Position numbers and translations under genes: made by a program | Notes under the pieces: generated by a model | Told to the model about the DNA's origin: nothing | The model's database searches: none | The model's input: the letters and a program-made list of their open reading frames with translations, nothing else | Part shown: positions 17,753 to 26,842 of the stretch, one piece after another | How the letters are laid out: each line of letters begins with the position of its first letter | Numbering within the stretch: position 1 is the stretch's first letter | Assembly (NCBI RefSeq): GCF_900187645.1 | Contig: NZ_FYEE01000008.1 | Location: 124,001-188,000 of the forward strand | Direction: 5' to 3' | From: Pseudomonas sp. Irchel 3E20 | Lineage (GTDB): Bacteria > Pseudomonadota > Gammaproteobacteria > Pseudomonadales > Pseudomonadaceae | DNA length: 64,000 nucleotides

Positions 17753-18374
17753 CGCTACTCAAATGGTGCTCGCCCCAGCGCGGCAGCATGTCCTGGGGAA
17801 TGTCGAGCAGGTTGAGAATGCGTGCCACCACGAAATCGATCAAATCATCGATGGTCTGCGGCTGGTGATAGAACCCGGGCGAGGCCGGCAAAATGGTCAC
17901 GCCCATGTTCGACAGTTTGAGCATGTGCTCCAGGTGAATGCTCGAATACGGCGCCTCGCGGGGCACCAGAATCAACTGGCGGCGCTCCTTGAGGGTGACA
18001 TCGGCGGCGCGCTCGATCAGGTTATTGCACGCGCCAGTGGCAATCGCCGACAAGGTGCCGGTGGAACACGGCACCACCACCATGGCCGCCGGCGCGCCCG
18101 AGCCGGACGCCACCGGCGACATCCAATCCTCCTTGCCGTACACGCGGATCTGCCCGGCGGCCGCGCCCGTGTACTCGGTGAGGAAGGCTTGCATCATCTG
18201 GGTCTTGGGCGGCAGCGAGACGTCGGTCTCGGTGGCCATTACCAGTTGCGCCGCCTTGGAAATCAGGAAGTGCACCTCGCGGTCTTCGCGCACCAGGCAA
18301 TCGAGCAGGCGCAAGCCGTACTGCGCGCCGGAAGCCCCGGTCATTGCCAGGGTGATGCGCTCCGGGCCGCTCAT
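17745..18374 (-). CDS. ubiX: Flavin prenyltransferase UbiX
   Basis: Transfers a dimethylallyl group to FMN to form prenylated FMN, the cofactor of the UbiD decarboxylase of ubiquinone synthesis. Signatures: LAMTGASGAQYGLRLLDCL at the N-terminus, VPCSTGTLSAIATGACNNLIERAADVTLKE... and LILVPREAPYSSIHLEHML. 209 residues, normal. Start chosen at MSGPERITL, overlapping the mpl stop as ATGA; longer frames are not supported. Confidence 0.95.
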   Translation of the reverse strand: MSGPERITLAMTGASGAQYGLRLLDCLVREDREVHFLISKAAQLVMATETDVSLPPKTQMMQAFLTEYTGAAAGQIRVYGKEDWMSPVASGSGAPAAMVVVPCSTGTLSAIATGACNNLIERAADVTLKERRQLILVPREAPYSSIHLEHMLKLSNMGVTILPASPGFYHQPQTIDDLIDFVVARILNLLDIPQDMLPRWGEHHLSSDE

Positions 18375-19720
18375 TGCAGCGCCTCGGCGAGCTTGCCATG
18401 CAGGCCGCCGAAGCCGCCGTTGCTCATGATGACCACGTGGGTGCCGGGGCGGGCCTGGCTTTTCACCCGCTCGATGATGCCTTCCAGAGAGTCGCTGACA
18501 ATCGAGGGCACCGTGCACAGCGCCGCGATGCTGGCCAGGTCCCAGCCCAGGTTGGCCGGGGCGAACCAGATCACCTGGTCGGCATCGACCACGCTTTGCG
18601 GCAAGCCGTCGCGGTGGGCGCCGAGTTTCATCGAGTTGGAACGCGGCTCGATGATGGCGATCACCGGCGCATCGCCCACGCGCTTGCGCAGGCCATCGAG
18701 GGTGGTGGCAATGGCGGTGGGGTGGTGGGCGAAGTCGTCGTAAATGGTAATGCCGCGCACCTCGGCGACTTTTTCCATGCGCCGCTTGACGCTCTTGAAC
18801 GCGCTCAGCGCGGCGATACCCATGGCCGGCACAACGCCGACGTGGCGTGCGGCGGCCAGGGTGGCCAGGGCATTGGCGACGTTGTGCTGGCCGGTCATGT
18901 CCCACTCGACCACGCCATGGGCCACGCCCTCGAACAGCACCTCAAAGCGCGAGCCGTCCTCGCTGAGCAGCTTGGCCTGCCATTGCCCACCTGCGCCGGT
19001 GGTTTGTACCGGGGTCCAGCAACCCATCTCGATCACCCGCTGCAACGCCGGTTCGGTGGTGGGGTGGATAACCAGGCCTTCGCTCGCAATGGTACGCACC
19101 AAATGGTGGAATTGCCGTTCGATAGCCGGCAGATCGGGGAAGATGTCCGCATGATCGAACTCAAGGTTATTGAGGATCGCGGTGCGCGGGTGGTAATGGA
19201 CGAATTTCGAGCGTTTGTCGAAGAAGGCGCTGTCGTATTCATCCGCCTCGATGACGAAGAACGGCGTATCGCCCAGGCGCGCCGACACCGAAAAATTCTG
19301 CGGCACACCGCCGATCAGGAAACCCGGGCTCATGCCCGCGTGCTCCAGCACCCAGGCGAGCATGCTGCTGGTGGTGGTCTTGCCGTGGGTGCCGGCCACA
19401 GCCAAGACCCAACGGCCTTGCAGCACATGGTCGGCCAGCCACTGCGGGCCGGAGACGTAGGGCAAGCCCTTGTTCAGCACATACTCGACCGCCGGGTTAC
19501 CCCTGGACATGGCGTTGCCGATGACCACCAGGTCCGGAGCCGGGTCGAGCTGCGCCGGGTCGTAGCCCTGGGTCAGGACAATGCCCTGGGCCTCCAGTTG
19601 CGTGCTCATCGGCGGGTAGACGTTAGCGTCGGACCCGGTGACGTGATGGCCCAATTCTTTGGCCAACACCGCCATCGAACCCATGAAAGTGCCGCAGATA
19701 CCGAGAATATGAATGTGCAT
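18371..19720 (-). CDS. mpl: UDP-MurNAc:L-alanyl-gamma-D-glutamyl-meso-DAP ligase
   Basis: Recycles murein tripeptide by joining it to UDP-MurNAc. Mur-ligase signatures: GICGTFMGSMAVLAKELGH at the N-terminus, the ATP-binding loop VAGTHGKTTTSSMLAWVL near residue 108, and DDFAHHPTAIATTL. 449 residues from the start MHIHILGICG. The longer open frame to 20017 crosses REP repeats and is not coding. It heads the mpl-ubiX-yceK-like operon and fits with the wall genes earlier in the window. Confidence 0.95.
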   Translation of the reverse strand: MHIHILGICGTFMGSMAVLAKELGHHVTGSDANVYPPMSTQLEAQGIVLTQGYDPAQLDPAPDLVVIGNAMSRGNPAVEYVLNKGLPYVSGPQWLADHVLQGRWVLAVAGTHGKTTTSSMLAWVLEHAGMSPGFLIGGVPQNFSVSARLGDTPFFVIEADEYDSAFFDKRSKFVHYHPRTAILNNLEFDHADIFPDLPAIERQFHHLVRTIASEGLVIHPTTEPALQRVIEMGCWTPVQTTGAGGQWQAKLLSEDGSRFEVLFEGVAHGVVEWDMTGQHNVANALATLAAARHVGVVPAMGIAALSAFKSVKRRMEKVAEVRGITIYDDFAHHPTAIATTLDGLRKRVGDAPVIAIIEPRSNSMKLGAHRDGLPQSVVDADQVIWFAPANLGWDLASIAALCTVPSIVSDSLEGIIERVKSQARPGTHVVIMSNGGFGGLHGKLAEALQ

Positions 19721-19809
19721 AGTCGACCTCGTAAAACATCGCGGCAGGTTAGCGCAGGGTGGCTGGATGCGCACCTGGAGTTTGCCCCTCACCTCCCACC
19801 ACCCCATCA

Positions 19810-19957
19810 CTGTGGGAGCGGGGCCTTGCCCGCGATGGGCTGGTGCAGGTGCTGCATGTCGACCCGCCCATCGCGAGCAGGCTCGCTCCCACAGCGGAAA
19901 AATGAACATCCCAGCCACACCACCGTTCAACTGTGGGAGCGGGCCTTGCCCGCGATG
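19810..19957. repeat. Cluster of three Pseudomonas REP elements
   Basis: Three copies of the GTGGGAGCGGG(C)TTGCCCGCGA type: direct at 19810-19838, inverted at 19868-19894, direct at 19931-19957. They fill the 300-base gap between the regulator gene and mpl together with non-coding spacer. REPs of this type are dispersed in intergenic regions of fluorescent pseudomonads and fold into hairpins. No gene is seen in the gap. Confidence 0.9.
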
Positions 19958-20020
19958 GCGGCATTGCTGCCAATACACATCTGGCGGATACACAGTCAGC
20001 ACACCCGGGCAAACCACCCG

Positions 20021-21940
20021 CTACCGCGCAATCCCATGCTTGCGCAGTTTGCGATAGAGGGTGTTGCGGCTTACCCCCAGTTGGGCGGCGGTGTGAGTCA
20101 TGTGCCAGCGCTGCTGCTCCAGGGCCGTGAGCAAGGCCAGGCGTTCGGCGTCGTCGAGGGGGAATTCGCCCGGCACGGTGCTTTCATTGGCGGCCGCAGG
20201 CACTGGGGCTTGGCGGATCAGCGCCGGCAAGTCCGGCAAACCGATGCGCCCGTCCTCGCACAACGCCGCCAGGGTGCGCAGCACGTTGCGCAGTTGTCGC
20301 ACGTTGCCCGGCCAGGCGAAATCCAGCAGCGCCTGGCGCGCCGGGGCGTCGAGTAGCACGCTGTGGCCGCCCGCCTCCTCGGCCAGGAGAAAGTCGAGCA
20401 ACTGGGATTTGTCGCTGCGCGCACGCAACGCCGGCAAGGCGATTTCCAGGCCATTGAGGCGGTAATACAAGTCTTCACGGAAACTGCCGTCGCGCACCCG
20501 CTCCAGCAGGTCGCGGTGGGTTGCGCTGATGATGCGCACGTTCACCGCCACAGGTTCGCCGCCAATGGGCACCACCAGCCGATCCTCCAGCACCCTTAAT
20601 AGCCGGGTTTGCAACGCCAACGGCATATCGCCGATTTCATCGAGGAACAAGGTCCCGCCGTCGGCCTGTTGCAGCTTGCCGCGCATGCCATCCTTGCGCG
20701 CGCCGGTGAAACTGCCGCCGCGATAGCCGAACAGTTCGCTCTCGATCAGGCTTTCCGGGATCGCCGCACAGTTGAGGGCGACGAACGCTTTGTCCGCGCG
20801 CTGGCTGGCCTGGTGCACAGCCTTGGCGAACGCCTCCTTGCCGGAGCCGGTTTCGCCATGGATAAGCAGCGGCACATCGCGCTCGAACACCCGCAGGGCC
20901 TTGCGAAAATTCTCCTGCAAACCCGCATCGCCCAGGCACAGGCCCGGCAGCGTCGCCCGTGGCGTAACCGGCGGCGCCACTTGCGGGGCGGGGCTCGGCA
21001 CGCGGCGCGCCTGGCCGCGCAACAGGGCGAACAAGCCACGCCCGTGGCGGGTGCGCAGCGGCCAACTGGCGCTGGCGTCGACGCTGGCCCGTTCTAGCAA
21101 CTGGTCGAGGGAGCAGTCGAAAAAGTCTTCCACCGCGTGCCCCAGCAGCCCGCCGCGCCCCACCCCCAGCAGGTTCAGTGCGCTCTGGTTGACCGCACAG
21201 ATACGCCCTTCACCATCGAACGCCAGCAACCCTTCGCTGAACAAACCCACCGACTCGGCCTGCAAGTGAAAGCGCAACAGCCATTGGTTATCGAAATAGC
21301 GCAGGAAATAGCAGCTCTCGATCATCTTCGCCGAGAGGTTGACCAGGGCCATGGTGTGGAACTGGCTCTGGCGCGAGACATCGTGGCGCGCCGACGACAC
21401 GTCGAGCACCGCCAGCAATTGGCCATGGGGGTCGAACACCGGGCTCGCCGAGCAGGTCAGGCCCGTGTGGCGGCCGCGAAAGTGTTCGTCCTGGTGGATG
21501 GTCAAGGCCTGGCGCTCCACCAGGCAGGTGCCGATGCCGTTAGTGCCTTCGCAGGCCTCGCTCCAGTCGGCGCCGAGCCACAGCCCGGCGCGCTCGAAGA
21601 TGCGCCGCTCGGTGGGCGCGGTCACGCAATTGAGGATCACCCCGCGCGCATCGGTGAGCAGCACCGCGTGGCCGGCGCCGCAGAGCTGCTGGTGCAGGCT
21701 GTTCATTTCGCCTCCGGCAATCTGCAACACCTGCTGCAAACGCTCGCGGCTTTCCAGCACACGGCCGTGTTCGAGCACGGTGGGCGCCATGGCCAGGGCG
21801 GGGTCGAGGTGATAGTCCTCAAGGCAACGCAACCACGAGCGGGCAATCGACGGGTCGCTGCCCGGGCCCTGCAAGTGGGCCTTGCCCTGGGTCACCGTCA
21901 GCACCTGCTGGGCGTGACGGCTCAGATGGTTGTTGAGCAT
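20021..21940 (-). CDS. eatR: Sigma-54-dependent activator of ethanolamine genes (EatR/AcoR type)
   Basis: 639-residue enhancer-binding protein. An N-terminal GAF-like sensor (about residues 60-190) and a PAS-like domain (about 215-290) precede an AAA+ domain with Walker A GETGSGKE, Walker B GTLFLDEIGD and a GSFTGA loop (the sigma-54 contact; serine replaces the common alanine, as in AcoR-like proteins). A Fis-type helix-turn-helix ends the protein (AAQLGVSRNTLYRKLRKHGI). It is divergent from the aldehyde dehydrogenase gene, whose upstream region holds a -24/-12 promoter and a palindrome. The name rests on this context and on the known EatR of P. aeruginosa at the same position. Confidence 0.88.
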   Translation of the reverse strand: MLNNHLSRHAQQVLTVTQGKAHLQGPGSDPSIARSWLRCLEDYHLDPALAMAPTVLEHGRVLESRERLQQVLQIAGGEMNSLHQQLCGAGHAVLLTDARGVILNCVTAPTERRIFERAGLWLGADWSEACEGTNGIGTCLVERQALTIHQDEHFRGRHTGLTCSASPVFDPHGQLLAVLDVSSARHDVSRQSQFHTMALVNLSAKMIESCYFLRYFDNQWLLRFHLQAESVGLFSEGLLAFDGEGRICAVNQSALNLLGVGRGGLLGHAVEDFFDCSLDQLLERASVDASASWPLRTRHGRGLFALLRGQARRVPSPAPQVAPPVTPRATLPGLCLGDAGLQENFRKALRVFERDVPLLIHGETGSGKEAFAKAVHQASQRADKAFVALNCAAIPESLIESELFGYRGGSFTGARKDGMRGKLQQADGGTLFLDEIGDMPLALQTRLLRVLEDRLVVPIGGEPVAVNVRIISATHRDLLERVRDGSFREDLYYRLNGLEIALPALRARSDKSQLLDFLLAEEAGGHSVLLDAPARQALLDFAWPGNVRQLRNVLRTLAALCEDGRIGLPDLPALIRQAPVPAAANESTVPGEFPLDDAERLALLTALEQQRWHMTHTAAQLGVSRNTLYRKLRKHGIAR

Positions 21941-22054
21941 TTTTTATTGTTCTCCTGCGCCAGGGCTGAAAGGGCGAACCCAAGACACGCGAAGGCCCAG
22001 CATCCTCCTGCGCGTGGCCGATTGCAATCACACCGCGACCGAGGAGTCACAGGC

Positions 22055-22072
22055 TGTACCGCTTGCGGTACA
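22055..22072. promoter_or_regulatory. Likely EatR upstream activating site
   Basis: TGTACCGCTTGCGGTACA has 8-base perfect arms around a TT centre and lies about 100 bases before the -24/-12 promoter, the usual distance for an enhancer-binding protein. A second short palindrome (AAAGTG-T-CACTTT, 22072-22084) adjoins it. Binding by the neighbouring regulator is inferred. Confidence 0.65.
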
Positions 22073-22168
22073 AAGTGTCACTTTGGCTGTATCGAAACTG
22101 CCACGCCGGGCGCCCGGCAGCGTCTACGACAAACGCCAAACCCTTGATTTTGCTGGGGCGCCGGGCAG

Positions 22169-22184
22169 TGGCCCGACCTTTGCT
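22169..22184 (+). promoter_or_regulatory. Sigma-54 (-24/-12) promoter
   Basis: TGGCCCGACCTTTGCT matches the RpoN consensus TGGCAC-N5-TTGCW with the invariant GG and GC separated by ten bases. It lies 66 bases before the aldehyde dehydrogenase start, so the transcript would begin near 22195. The rest of the 309-base gap holds the activator palindrome and the start region of the regulator. Confidence 0.8.
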
Positions 22185-22249
22185 CTAGGCTTATGCAAGC
22201 GCCACGGCGCGTCCTCCCCTATAAGCACAAGAGCCAGGAGATACTCACC

Positions 22250-23770
22250 ATGCGTTACGCACACCCCGGTACTGAAGGCGCCATCGTTTCCTTCAAGGCC
22301 AAGTACGGCAACTACATCAACGGCGAGTTCGTGGCGCCGGTCAAAGGCCAGTACTTCACCACCACCTCGCCGGTCAACGGCCAGCCGATTGCCGAATTTC
22401 CCCGCTCCAGCGCCGAAGACATCGACAAAGCCCTGGACGCCGCCCACGCTGCCGCTGATGCCTGGGGCAAGACCTCAGTGCAGGACCGCGCCCTGGTGCT
22501 GCTGAAAATCGCCGACCGCATCGAACAGAACCTCGAAGTGCTGGCCATCACCGAAACCTGGGACAACGGCAAAGCGGTGCGCGAAACCCTCAACGCCGAC
22601 ATTCCCCTGGCTGCCGATCACTTTCGCTACTACGCCGGCTGCATCCGCGCCCAGGAAGGCAGCAGCGCCGAAATCAACGAACACACCGCCGCCTATCACT
22701 TTCACGAGCCGTTGGGTGTGGTCGGGCAGATCATCCCGTGGAACTTCCCGATCCTGATGGCCGCGTGGAAACTCGCCCCGGCCCTGGCCGCGGGTAACTG
22801 CGTCGTGCTCAAACCCGCCGAACAGACGCCCCTGGGCATCAGCGTGCTGATGGAGCTGATCGGCGACCTGCTGCCGCCGGGCGTGCTCAACGTGGTGCAA
22901 GGTTTCGGCAAAGAGGCTGGCGAAGCGCTGGCCACCAGCAAGCGCATCGCCAAAATCGCCTTCACAGGCTCCACGCCTGTGGGCGCGCACATCATGAAAT
23001 GCGCGGCCGACAACATCATCCCGTCCACCGTGGAGCTGGGCGGCAAGTCGCCGAACATCTTCTTTGAAGACATCATGAAGGCCGAGCCGCAGTTCATCGA
23101 AAAAGCCGCCGAAGGCCTGGTGCTGGCGTTCTTCAACCAGGGCGAAGTGTGCACCTGCCCGTCCCGCGCCTTGGTGCAGGAGTCGATCTACGACGAGTTC
23201 ATGCAAGTGGTGATGAAAAAGGTCGCGCAGATCAAACGCGGCGACCCTCTCGACACCGACACCATGGTCGGCGCCCAGGCGTCCGAGCAGCAGTTCGACA
23301 AAATCCTCTCGTACTTGGAAATCGCCAAGGGCGAAGGCGCGCAATTGCTCACCGGCGGCAAGGTAGAAAAACTCGAAGGCAACCTGGCCAGCGGCTACTA
23401 CATCCAGCCAACGCTGCTCAAGGGCACCAACCAGATGCGCGTGTTCCAGGAAGAAATCTTCGGCCCGGTAGTGAGCATCACCACCTTCAAGGACGAAGCC
23501 GAAGCCCTGGCGATTGCCAACGACACCGAGTTCGGCCTGGGCGCCGGCCTGTGGACCCGCGACATCAACCGCGCCTACCGCATGGGCCGGGCGATCAAGG
23601 CCGGGCGCGTGTGGACCAACTGCTACCACCTGTACCCGGCCCACGCCGCGTTCGGTGGCTACAAAAAGTCCGGCGTCGGCCGCGAAACCCACAAAATGAT
23701 GCTCGACCACTACCAACAGACCAAAAACCTGCTGGTGAGCTACGACATCAACCCACTGGGCTTCTTCTAA
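22250..23770 (+). CDS. exaC: Acetaldehyde-type NAD aldehyde dehydrogenase (ExaC family)
   Basis: 506-residue aldehyde dehydrogenase. The catalytic glutamate motif (VELGGKSPNIFFED) and the catalytic cysteine (NQGEVCTCPSRALV) are present, as is the IIPWNFPILMAAWKLAPAL cofactor region. ExaC-type enzymes oxidise acetaldehyde to acetate, which fits the downstream ammonia-lyase that releases acetaldehyde from ethanolamine. Start chosen at MRYAHPGTEG, with CAGGAG 9 bases upstream, rather than the longer frame from 22193. Confidence 0.9.
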   Translation: MRYAHPGTEGAIVSFKAKYGNYINGEFVAPVKGQYFTTTSPVNGQPIAEFPRSSAEDIDKALDAAHAAADAWGKTSVQDRALVLLKIADRIEQNLEVLAITETWDNGKAVRETLNADIPLAADHFRYYAGCIRAQEGSSAEINEHTAAYHFHEPLGVVGQIIPWNFPILMAAWKLAPALAAGNCVVLKPAEQTPLGISVLMELIGDLLPPGVLNVVQGFGKEAGEALATSKRIAKIAFTGSTPVGAHIMKCAADNIIPSTVELGGKSPNIFFEDIMKAEPQFIEKAAEGLVLAFFNQGEVCTCPSRALVQESIYDEFMQVVMKKVAQIKRGDPLDTDTMVGAQASEQQFDKILSYLEIAKGEGAQLLTGGKVEKLEGNLASGYYIQPTLLKGTNQMRVFQEEIFGPVVSITTFKDEAEALAIANDTEFGLGAGLWTRDINRAYRMGRAIKAGRVWTNCYHLYPAHAAFGGYKKSGVGRETHKMMLDHYQQTKNLLVSYDINPLGFF

Positions 23771-23782
23771 CCCCCGACCGGC

Positions 23783-23838
23783 CCGCTCCCACACTTGGCG
23801 TGCATTCCGCTGTGGGAGCGAGCCTGCTCGCGAAAATG
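23783..23838. repeat. REP element with inverted half-copy
   Basis: A full REP (TGTGGGAGCGAGCCTGCTCGCG) at 23810-23838 faces an inverted partial copy (CGCTCCCACA at 23784-23793), forming a hairpin in the gap between the aldehyde dehydrogenase and the permease. It may limit readthrough or protect the upstream message. Confidence 0.85.
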
Positions 23839-23959
23839 GCAATCCGTTCTAGAACCAGGCTGGCAGTACCGGCCCCCACAGATGATCGTCGCAAGCCGCT
23901 GCACCTCTTCCGGCACACAGATGCCGGGCTAAAACAATAAAAATTGAAGGTGATCCATC

Positions 23960-25393
23960 ATGCCAAGCGAACCTACTGGCTCCTCCGTCGATTTTGAAAA
24001 AGTCGGCAGCGAATACTTCCAACAACGCGAACTGAAAAAAGGCGCCGCCGGCTGGGTACTGTTGGTCGGCCTCGGCGTGGCCTACGTGATTTCCGGCGAC
24101 TACGCCGGGTGGAACTTCGGCCTGGCCCAGGGTGGCTGGGGCGGGATGTTCCTGGCCACCTTGCTGATGGCCACCATGTACCTGTGCATGTGTTTTTCCC
24201 TGGCCGAACTGTCGTCCATGATCCCCACCGCCGGCGGCGGCTATGGCTTTGCCCGCAGCGCGTTCGGGCCCTGGGGCGGGTTTCTCACCGGCACGGCGAT
24301 CCTGATCGAATACGCCATCGCCCCCGCCGCCATCGCGGTGTTTATCGGCGCGTACTGTGAGTCGCTGTTTGGTATAGGCGGCTGGGTGATCTACCTGGCG
24401 TTCTACATTCTGTTTATCGGCATCCACATTTTCGGCGTGGGCGAAGCGCTCAAACTGATGTTCATCATCACCGCCGTCGCCGCCATTGCCCTGGGGGTGT
24501 TCCTGGTGGCGATGGTGCCGCACTTCTCGGTCGCCAACCTGCTGGATATCCCGGTCACCGAAGCGGTGGGCGCCAGTAGTTTCCTGCCGTTCGGCTATGT
24601 CGGGGTGTGGGCGGCGATTCCTTACGCCATCTGGTTTTTCCTCGCCGTCGAAGGTGTGCCCCTGGCGGCCGAAGAAACCAAGAACCCCAAGCGCGACCTG
24701 CCGCGCGGCCTGATCGGCGCCATGCTGGTGCTGCTCAGCTTTGCCTTGCTGATCTTGGTGATCGGCCCCGGCGGCGCAGGCGCCAACGCCTTGCTGACCT
24801 CGGGCAACCCGTTGGTCGAGGCGCTGGCCAAGGCTTATGGCGGTTCCACCTGGATGGGCAGTTTCGTCAACCTGGTGGGCCTGGCAGGGTTGATCGCCAG
24901 TTTCTTCTCGATCATCTACGCCTACTCGCGGCAGATCTTCGCCTTGTCCCGCGCCGGCTACCTGCCGCGCAAGTTGTCCCAGACCAATAAAAGCAAGGCG
25001 CCGGTGCTGGCGCTGATTATCCCCGGCATCATCGGTTTTGGCCTGTCCCTGACCGGCCAGGGCGACCTGCTGATTCTGGTGGCCGTGTTCGGCGCGACCA
25101 TTTCCTACGTGCTGATGATGGCCGCACACATCACCCTGCGTATCCGCCGCCCCAAAATGGAGCGCCCGTACCGCACCCCGGGCGGCATCTTCACCTCGAG
25201 TGTGGCCCTGGTGCTGGCCTGTATCGCCGTGGTGGCGGGCTTTCTGGTGGACCCGCGGGTGGTGATTGGCGCAGCCATCATCTATGGAGTATTAATTGCT
25301 TACTTTGCTTTCTACAGCCGGCATCACTTGGTAGCAGGCACGCCCGAAGAAGAATTCGCGGCCATTCAAAAAGCGGAAGAAGCCTTGCACTGA
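23960..25393 (+). CDS. eat: Ethanolamine permease (APC superfamily)
   Basis: 477-residue polytopic transporter of the amino acid-polyamine-organocation superfamily with about twelve helices. The consensus region GWVLLVGLGVAYVISGDYAGWNFG and EGVPLAAEETKNPKRDLPRGL are characteristic of ethanolamine permeases. AAGGTGAT ribosome-binding site. It sits between the aldehyde dehydrogenase and eutBC, so import and breakdown are co-regulated. Confidence 0.92.
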   Translation: MPSEPTGSSVDFEKVGSEYFQQRELKKGAAGWVLLVGLGVAYVISGDYAGWNFGLAQGGWGGMFLATLLMATMYLCMCFSLAELSSMIPTAGGGYGFARSAFGPWGGFLTGTAILIEYAIAPAAIAVFIGAYCESLFGIGGWVIYLAFYILFIGIHIFGVGEALKLMFIITAVAAIALGVFLVAMVPHFSVANLLDIPVTEAVGASSFLPFGYVGVWAAIPYAIWFFLAVEGVPLAAEETKNPKRDLPRGLIGAMLVLLSFALLILVIGPGGAGANALLTSGNPLVEALAKAYGGSTWMGSFVNLVGLAGLIASFFSIIYAYSRQIFALSRAGYLPRKLSQTNKSKAPVLALIIPGIIGFGLSLTGQGDLLILVAVFGATISYVLMMAAHITLRIRRPKMERPYRTPGGIFTSSVALVLACIAVVAGFLVDPRVVIGAAIIYGVLIAYFAFYSRHHLVAGTPEEEFAAIQKAEEALH

Positions 25394-25406
25394 CCGCCGA
25401 AAACCT

Positions 25407-25432
25407 CGGCCCCGGGGCATACCCCGGGGCCG
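25407..25432 (+). other. GC-only 11-bp hairpin between permease and eutB
   Basis: Arms CGGCCCCGGGG / CCCCGGGGCCG with loop CATA, starting 13 bases after the permease stop and ending 3 bases before the eutB ribosome-binding site AAGGAG. There is no U-tract. It is a strong RNA structure that may stabilise the upstream message end or modulate eutB translation. Confidence 0.5.
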
Positions 25433-25447
25433 CCAAGGAGAACCTGT

Positions 25448-26842
25448 ATGGCAAGTTTTTCCCATGCCGTCGGCGCCATGACCTATCGCTTCGACGACCT
25501 CAAGGACGTCATGGCCAAGGCCAGCCCGGCCCGCTCCGGCGACTTCCTGGCCGGCATCGCCGCCCTCAATGACGGCGAGCGCGTCGCGGCGCAAATGGCC
25601 CTGGCCAACATCGAACTCACGCATTTTCTGCAAGAAGCGCTGATCCCCTACGAAAACGACGAAGTCACCCGGCTGATTATCGATACCCACGACAAAGCCG
25701 CGTTCGCCACGGTCAGCCACCTGACCGTGGGCGGTTTTCGCGACTGGCTGCTCAGCGAGGCCGCCGACGAGCACAGCCTGCGCGCCCTGGCGCCGGGCCT
25801 GACCCCGGAAATGGTCGCCGCCGTGTCGAAGATCATGCGCGTGCAGGACCTGATCCTGGTGGCGCAGAAAATCCGCGTGGTCACGAAGTTCCGCGGCACC
25901 CTGGGCCTGCGCGGGCGCCTCTCGACGCGCCTGCAACCCAACCACCCCACGGATGAGCCGGCGGGCATCGCCGCGAGCATTCTCGATGGCCTGCTCTACG
26001 GCAACGGCGACGCCATGATCGGCATCAACCCGGCCACCGACAGCATCGCCTCGATCTGCGCCCTGCTGGAAATGCTCGACGCGGTGATCCAGCGCTACGA
26101 AATCCCCACGCAAGCCTGCGTGCTAACCCACGTCACCACCTCAATCGAAGCGATCAATCGCGGCGTGCCGCTGGACCTGGTGTTCCAGTCGATTGCCGGC
26201 ACCGAGGCGGCCAACGCCAGTTTCGGCGTCAGCCTCAATGTTTTGCAGGAGGGCTACGACGCGGGCCTGAGCCTCAAACGCGGCACCCTGGGGCAAAACC
26301 TCATGTACTTCGAGACCGGCCAGGGCAGCGCGCTGTCGGCCAACGCCCACCACGGCCTCGACCAGCAAACCTGCGAAACCCGCGCCTATGCCGTGGCGCG
26401 GCACTTCAAGCCGTTTTTGGTCAACACCGTGGTCGGCTTCATCGGCCCGGAATACCTATACAACGGCAAGCAGATCATTCGTGCCGGCCTCGAAGACCAC
26501 TTCTGCGGCAAGCTGTTGGGCGTGCCCATGGGGTGCGACATCTGCTACACCAACCACGCCGAAGCCGACCAGGACGACATGGACACCCTGCTGACCCTGC
26601 TGGGCGTGGCCGGGATCAACTTCATCATGGGCATCCCCGGCTCCGACGACATCATGCTCAACTACCAGACCACCTCCTTCCACGACGCCCTCTACGCCCG
26701 CCAGACCCTGGGCCTCAAACCGGCCCCCGAGTTCGAGCAGTGGCTGGCGAAAATGGGCATCTTCACCCAGGCCGACGGCAACGTGCGCTTTGGCCACAAC
26801 CTACCGCCAGCCTTCCGCCAGGCCTTGGCGCAACTGGGATGA
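25448..26842 (+). CDS. eutB: Ethanolamine ammonia-lyase large subunit
   Basis: Catalytic TIM-barrel subunit of the adenosylcobalamin-dependent enzyme that splits ethanolamine to acetaldehyde and ammonia. 464 residues. Recognisable family regions include DLILVAQKIRVVTKFRGTLG, RLQPNHPTDEPAGIAASILD, ETGQGSALSANAHHG and GVPMGCDICYTNHAEADQDDMD. The stop overlaps the eutC start. No microcompartment shell genes are present, as is normal in Pseudomonas. Confidence 0.97.
   Translation: MASFSHAVGAMTYRFDDLKDVMAKASPARSGDFLAGIAALNDGERVAAQMALANIELTHFLQEALIPYENDEVTRLIIDTHDKAAFATVSHLTVGGFRDWLLSEAADEHSLRALAPGLTPEMVAAVSKIMRVQDLILVAQKIRVVTKFRGTLGLRGRLSTRLQPNHPTDEPAGIAASILDGLLYGNGDAMIGINPATDSIASICALLEMLDAVIQRYEIPTQACVLTHVTTSIEAINRGVPLDLVFQSIAGTEAANASFGVSLNVLQEGYDAGLSLKRGTLGQNLMYFETGQGSALSANAHHGLDQQTCETRAYAVARHFKPFLVNTVVGFIGPEYLYNGKQIIRAGLEDHFCGKLLGVPMGCDICYTNHAEADQDDMDTLLTLLGVAGINFIMGIPGSDDIMLNYQTTSFHDALYARQTLGLKPAPEFEQWLAKMGIFTQADGNVRFGHNLPPAFRQALAQLG

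Noticed and set aside
18374..20356. 660-codon open frame on the plus strand
   Set aside because: It is antisense to mpl, crosses REP repeats and has no recognisable domain; long frames of this kind arise from the GC-rich codon pattern.
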